In this document: piece after piece, positions 51,821-55,550 of the stretch
Numbering within the stretch: position 1 is the stretch's first letter
How the letters are laid out: every line of letters begins with the position of its first letter
NCBI GenBank assembly: GCA_038243395.1
Contig: JBBSRC010000015.1
Location: 1 to 55,550, forward strand
Length of the DNA: 55,550 nucleotides
Reading direction: 5' to 3'
Source of the DNA: Gelidibacter sp038243395
GTDB taxonomy: Bacteria; Bacteroidota; Bacteroidia; Flavobacteriales; Flavobacteriaceae
Notes under the pieces: generated by a model
Seen by the model: only the letters and a program-made list of their open reading frames with translations
What the model was told of the DNA's origin: nothing
The model's database searches: none
Position numbers and translations under genes: made by a program

Positions 51821-54196
51821 ATGCTTAATAAATTCAAATTCTATCTGTGGCTGATTCTCGTTATGCCCATATCTATTTCAGCACAGGACAAATTTACCTT
51901 AAGTGGAAAAATAACAGACCAACACAGTAACGAAACATTAATCGGTGTTAACATCATCTTTCCGGAACTTCAAACTGGTACGATAACTAATGAATATGGC
52001 TTTTATTCCATCACATTAAACAAGGGTTCGTACAATTTTCAGATCAGTTATTTAGGCTTTAACAGTATTTCCGAAAATATTATTATAGATAAAAACCAGA
52101 CCCTCAATTTTAAACTAACCGAATCCACTGAAACTCTAGAAGAGATTGTGATTACGGAAAATGTGGAGAAATTGAATATCCGCAAACCCCAAATGAGTGT
52201 CAATTCGCTATCTATAAACACCATAAAACAAATGCCCGTTGTTTTAGGAGAAGTTGACATTATCAAATCAATTACGCTTTTGCCCGGAGTTAGCAATGCT
52301 GGGGAGGGCTCGTCGGGGTTCAATGTCCGTGGCGGTGCCGTGGATCAAAATTTAATTCTCTTGGATGAAGCCACAATTTTTAATTCATCGCATCTTTTTG
52401 GATTGTTTTCTGTATTCAATCCAGACGCAATTAAAGATTTAAAACTTTATAAAGGGGGTATTCCCGCAAAATATGGCGGACGCGTGTCATCTGTCTTGGA
52501 CATATATCAGAAGGAAGGTAACAGTAACGAATTTCACATGAACGGTGGGATTGGCATTGTTTCTAGTAGACTATTGGCTGAAGGACCGATCGTGAAAGAA
52601 AAAGGATCATTTTTATTAGGTGGTCGCTCAAGTTATGCGCACTTGTTTTTCCCTCTTTTTGATCTTGACAGTAAGGCCTATTTCTATGATTTGAATACGA
52701 AATTGAGCTATAACATCAATGAAAATAACAACATTTACCTATCTGGCTATTTCGGAAGGGATGTTTTTAACATATCGGATAGTTTCGAAAACACCTACGG
52801 CAATACCGTTATTAATTTTAGATGGAACCATCTGTATTCAGATAAATTATTTTCAAATCTTTCACTAATTTATTCTGACTATTATTATGGATTAGCACTT
52901 AATTTTGTCGAGTTCGACTGGAAATCGGGCATTAAGAACTTCAACCTCAAATATGATCTTAAGCATTATATTTCTTCTAATTTTAAATTAGAATACGGAA
53001 TAAACAGTTTGTATCTCACTTTTAATCCAGGAGAAATAACACCAACTACTGAAACTTCAGGGATTAATCCTTATAACTTAATCAAGAAATATGCGTTTGA
53101 AAATGCTGTTTATGTCGATGCAGAACATGAAATCAACTCAAAAATGGCTATTTCCTACGGACTCCGATTAAGCAGCTTTCAGCGTTTGGGTCAATCAGAA
53201 CTTAATATGTATAAAAATAACGATGCCGTCAGCTTTAATGAAGAACTTGGAATTTATGAAAAAGGTCAAGTTATCGGAATTAATTCCTATGACAGATCGG
53301 ACGTCATTGCATCTTTCCTCAATTTAGAACCACGCTTAGCTTTAGCCTACAAAATTAATGAGACCTCTTCGGTCAAAGCAAGTTATAACCGAATGAGTCA
53401 ATATCTACATCTACTTTCTAATACAAGTTCTCCGACACCTTTAGATGTGTGGGCACCGAGCGGAAAATATATCAAACCACAACTCTTGGACCAGGTGGCT
53501 TTAGGATATTTTAAAACTTTTAAGGACAGTAAGTATTCCGTGGAAGTTGAAACCTTTTACAAAGACATTCAAAACCGCATCGATTATATAGATGGCGCCA
53601 ATCTTATCGCAAATGATGCTATTGAACAAGTTATTCTTAACGGAAAAGCCAGAGCCTATGGATTGGAAGTCCTTTTCAAAAAAAATGAGGGCCAACTAAC
53701 TGGTTGGATTGCCTACACCCTTTCCAAATCAGAACAACAAACCCAAGGAAGAACGGCAGCAGAATCAGGCATCAACAATGGCAATTGGTACAACACGCCC
53801 TATGATAAAACTCATGACCTTTCGATAACTTCAAATTATAATTTAAATGCCCACTGGAATTTTAGCAGTAATTTCATTTTCCAATCGGGGCAGCCTACCA
53901 CTTTCCCCAATGGCCAATATGAATACAACGGCATTAACATTCCTAATTATGAATCACGAAACTCCAGTCGTTTGACAACTTATCATCGTTTGGATCTATC
54001 GGCCAACTATAATCCCAATCCAAAATCAACAAAAAGGTGGCAAGGCCAATGGGTTTTTGGCATCTACAATGTATATGGTCGTAAAAATGCTTCCTCCATA
54101 ACCTTTAGGGAAAACCGAGATACGGGCTCCAACGAAGCCAGTAGATTAGCTCTGTTTGGAGTTATTCCATCACTATCTTACAATTTTAAGTTTTAA
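51821..54196 (+). CDS. TonB-dependent outer membrane receptor with carboxypeptidase-like N-terminal domain
   Basis: A signal peptide (ending ISISAQDK) is followed by a carboxypeptidase-regulatory-like beta domain (about 24-110, LSGKITDQHSNETLIGVNII). The plug domain comes next (about 120-230, SAGEGSSGFNVRGGAVDQNL-type segment; LLDEATIFNSSHLFGLFSVF), then a 22-strand barrel to the C-terminus (LFGVIPSLSYNFKF). It imports an unknown large substrate using TonB energy. The ATG at 51821 is preferred over TTG at 51815. About 791 residues. Four bases separate it from the DUF4249 lipoprotein gene; the two are presumably partners, in the way SusC/SusD are. Confidence 0.93.
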   Translation: MLNKFKFYLWLILVMPISISAQDKFTLSGKITDQHSNETLIGVNIIFPELQTGTITNEYGFYSITLNKGSYNFQISYLGFNSISENIIIDKNQTLNFKLTESTETLEEIVITENVEKLNIRKPQMSVNSLSINTIKQMPVVLGEVDIIKSITLLPGVSNAGEGSSGFNVRGGAVDQNLILLDEATIFNSSHLFGLFSVFNPDAIKDLKLYKGGIPAKYGGRVSSVLDIYQKEGNSNEFHMNGGIGIVSSRLLAEGPIVKEKGSFLLGGRSSYAHLFFPLFDLDSKAYFYDLNTKLSYNINENNNIYLSGYFGRDVFNISDSFENTYGNTVINFRWNHLYSDKLFSNLSLIYSDYYYGLALNFVEFDWKSGIKNFNLKYDLKHYISSNFKLEYGINSLYLTFNPGEITPTTETSGINPYNLIKKYAFENAVYVDAEHEINSKMAISYGLRLSSFQRLGQSELNMYKNNDAVSFNEELGIYEKGQVIGINSYDRSDVIASFLNLEPRLALAYKINETSSVKASYNRMSQYLHLLSNTSSPTPLDVWAPSGKYIKPQLLDQVALGYFKTFKDSKYSVEVETFYKDIQNRIDYIDGANLIANDAIEQVILNGKARAYGLEVLFKKNEGQLTGWIAYTLSKSEQQTQGRTAAESGINNGNWYNTPYDKTHDLSITSNYNLNAHWNFSSNFIFQSGQPTTFPNGQYEYNGINIPNYESRNSSRLTTYHRLDLSANYNPNPKSTKRWQGQWVFGIYNVYGRKNASSITFRENRDTGSNEASRLALFGVIPSLSYNFKF

Positions 54197-54199
54197 AAT

Positions 54200-55015
54200 A
54201 TGAGAAAATATATCTTCATAATGAGTGTGCTTCTACTTCAAACTTCGTGTGAGGATGTAATAGAACTCAATTTAAATACAGCAGAACCAAAATTAGTTAT
54301 TGAAGCTTCTATAAATTGGTTAAAAGAAAATTGTGGCAGTGAACAAATAATAAAACTATCCTTAAGCGCTCCCTATTTTGATAACCAAGTACCACCAGCA
54401 AACGGAGCAATCGTAACCATCACGGATCAAAATGATAAAACTTACAATTTTATGGAAGACGGCGTGACTGGTTTTTATAAAAACATTAATTTCAATCCCG
54501 TTATTAACCATATTTATAATCTCCAAATTATATATAACGGTGAGATTTATGTAGGTTCAGAAACTTTTAAATCCGTGGTTTCCATAGATTATATTGAACA
54601 AAATAACAATGCTGGTTTTACTGGGAAGGATATAGAAATAAAGGCCTACTACACAGATCCCGCGGATGAAAATAATTTTTATTTTTTCGAGTTTGACAGT
54701 AACACTCCCATTCCCGCATCGTTATCCATTTATGAGGACAAATACACAAACGGTAATCAAATTTTCGGATATTATTCAGATGAAGATCTCAATGTTGGCG
54801 ATAAAATCAAAATTAGAAATTACGGTATTTCAGAACGCTTCTATAACTATTTGTTTATTTTACTACAGCAAAACAACGATGGCAGTGGCGGACCTTTTGA
54901 AACACAACCAGCAAGTGTGCGTGGAAATTGCGTCAATCAAACCAATCCAGAGAATTTTCCTTTAGGTTATTTTAGACTTTCAGAAGTTGCCGAATTAATT
55001 TATACAATTCAGTAA
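54200..55015 (+). CDS. DUF4249 family outer-membrane lipoprotein
   Basis: Lipoprotein signal MRKYIFIMSVLLLQTSC with lipobox LQTSC, followed by EDVIELNLNTAEPKLVIEA, the typical DUF4249 start. The rest is mainly beta strand (about residues 25-130 Ig-like) with a C-terminal QPASVRGNCVNQTNPENFPLGYF block. Members are regularly encoded right after a TonB receptor, as here, and are taken to be its accessory lipoprotein. Substrate unknown. 271 residues. Confidence 0.88.
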   Translation: MRKYIFIMSVLLLQTSCEDVIELNLNTAEPKLVIEASINWLKENCGSEQIIKLSLSAPYFDNQVPPANGAIVTITDQNDKTYNFMEDGVTGFYKNINFNPVINHIYNLQIIYNGEIYVGSETFKSVVSIDYIEQNNNAGFTGKDIEIKAYYTDPADENNFYFFEFDSNTPIPASLSIYEDKYTNGNQIFGYYSDEDLNVGDKIKIRNYGISERFYNYLFILLQQNNDGSGGPFETQPASVRGNCVNQTNPENFPLGYFRLSEVAELIYTIQ

Positions 55016-55025
55016 AGATATTTTG

Positions 55026-55153
55026 GGGTTCCGTTTTTCTCTCTTCGGTTCAAAACGGCGTGCTGTCCACTGTATCTTTTTATGCAAATATCATTCCTTC
55101 CAAATCAAAACAACAGTTATGCATAAAAAGGATGCCGTTTCCATCACTAACCC
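55026..55153. repeat. large symmetric hairpin element with competing stems
   Basis: GGGTT (55026-55030) pairs with AACCC (55149-55153). AAACGGC (55053-55059) pairs with GCCGTTT (55134-55140). CTTTTTATGCA (55076-55086) pairs perfectly with TGCATAAAAAG (55120-55130). In competition, CCGTTTT (55031-55037) pairs with AAAACGG (55052-55058). It resembles intergenic hairpin repeats that I recall from other Bacteroidota genomes (AAAAAGGATGCCG core). It could also end transcription of the receptor operon. Confidence 0.65.
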
Positions 55154-55187
55154 ATCCACCAAAGGTCAAGTGCACTAAAATAATTTG

Positions 55188-55195
55188 TATTTTTG
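55188..55195 (+). promoter_or_regulatory. -7 promoter box abutting murQ
   Basis: TATTTTTG matches TAnnTTTG. Only four bases separate it from the ATG at 55200, implying a leaderless murQ transcript. Confidence 0.45.
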
Positions 55196-55199
55196 CCCT

Positions 55200-55550
55200 A
55201 TGGAATTTAATAAAACCACAGAACAGGATTCGCTCTATAACCACTTGGAAAAAATGAGCGTTTCAGAATTACTTAGCAATATCAATGCGGAAGATAAAAC
55301 CGTAGCAATTGCCGTTGAAAAAGCAATGTCTCAAATTGAGGCATTGGTTACTCAAATTATCCCAAAAGTTAAAGCAGGAGGTCGACTATTTTATATTGGT
55401 GCGGGCACCAGCGGCAGATTGGGCATTTTAGACGCTTCAGAATGTCCACCAACTTTTGGTGTGAGCCATGAATTAGTGGTAGGCTTAATCGCTGGAGGAG
55501 ATTCCGCTATAAGAAACGCTGTGGAATTTGCCGAAGATTCAACGCAAGAA
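55200..55550 (+). CDS. murQ: N-acetylmuramic acid 6-phosphate etherase, 5' part
   Basis: Cleaves the lactyl ether of MurNAc-6-phosphate during recycling of cell-wall sugars. Only the first 117 codons are in the window; the frame is open to its end. Diagnostic segments: NLEKMSV-like start (here HLEKMSVSELL), INAEDKTVAIAVE and the SIS-domain sugar-phosphate site FYIGAGTSGRLGILDASECP, then VVGLIAGGDSAIRNAVE. The ATG at 55200 gives the family N-terminus. Confidence 0.95.
   Translation, partial: MEFNKTTEQDSLYNHLEKMSVSELLSNINAEDKTVAIAVEKAMSQIEALVTQIIPKVKAGGRLFYIGAGTSGRLGILDASECPPTFGVSHELVVGLIAGGDSAIRNAVEFAEDSTQE

Noticed and set aside
55060..55257. Short open frame through the large hairpin before murQ
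   Set aside because: It reads through the inverted repeat and the murQ start in another frame and has no protein-like character.

Overview
The window is a stretch of chromosome from a member of the Bacteroidota, most likely the family Flavobacteriaceae. The evidence is the AT-rich base composition, the near absence of Shine-Dalgarno sites, many copies of the Bacteroidota -7 promoter box TAnnTTTG just upstream of genes, and lineage-typical genes: a Bacteroidota-type RNA polymerase omega subunit, a DUF4835 protein, a RprXY-like two-component pair, a TonB receptor/DUF4249 pair, and a GAPDH with a long N-terminal extension. No rRNA, tRNA, CRISPR array, insertion sequence or phage gene was found.

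Layout. 1-5.6 kb (+): hydroxyacyl-CoA dehydrogenase, YggS, an exonuclease/GIY-YIG protein with an abnormal start codon, an ion channel, miaA and a cold-shock gene. 5.7-18.3 kb (-): two-component pair, coaE, YbbR protein, glycosyltransferase, fabI, recN, DUF4835, coaBC, rpoZ, bamD, dapA and a DUF6913-type gene. 18.4-20.2 kb (+): a 5'-nucleotidase split into two exported proteins. 20.2-24.2 kb (-): two related membrane proteins and ligA. 24.2-25.1 kb: a decayed GH20 beta-N-acetylhexosaminidase pseudogene, then cutC (+), prmC and an acetyltransferase (-), and ribD, a HAD hydrolase and an IMPACT/YigZ protein (+). 29.6-33.2 kb: a thioesterase (-), then dnaA, a low-molecular-weight phosphatase and a tetrapyrrole-type methyltransferase (+). 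33.2-37.2 kb (-): a lysozyme-fold protein and the tight operon dapF-acetyltransferase-mltG-DUF2279. 37.4-42.6 kb (+): degP/htrA, GAPDH, a coiled-coil membrane protein, trmD and rplS.

42.6-48.8 kb is the unusual part. Two minus-strand genes overlap here: a membrane protein with a GH2-like barrel, and a 1253-residue fusion of a membrane GT2 synthase, a GH26-like domain and a third barrel. The third barrel resembles the neighbouring protein but has lost its catalytic glutamates. The pair looks like a dedicated polysaccharide synthesis and editing machine. It is flanked by two copies, in the same orientation, of a roughly 150-nt element with three conserved hairpins, the last a terminator. This element is a candidate small RNA or RNA-forming repeat. 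A further structured non-coding stretch precedes copy 1 and contains mutually exclusive helices.

48.8-55.5 kb (+): a pentapeptide-repeat protein, monomeric NADP isocitrate dehydrogenase, a TonB-dependent receptor with its DUF4249 lipoprotein, a large hairpin element, and the start of murQ, which runs off the end.

Most genes serve core functions: CoA, lysine, riboflavin and fatty acid synthesis, envelope assembly, replication and repair, and tRNA modification. dapA, dapF, mltG, murQ and the decayed hexosaminidase share a cell-wall and amino-sugar theme. The main accessory content is the GT2/GH locus with its flanking RNA-like repeats.
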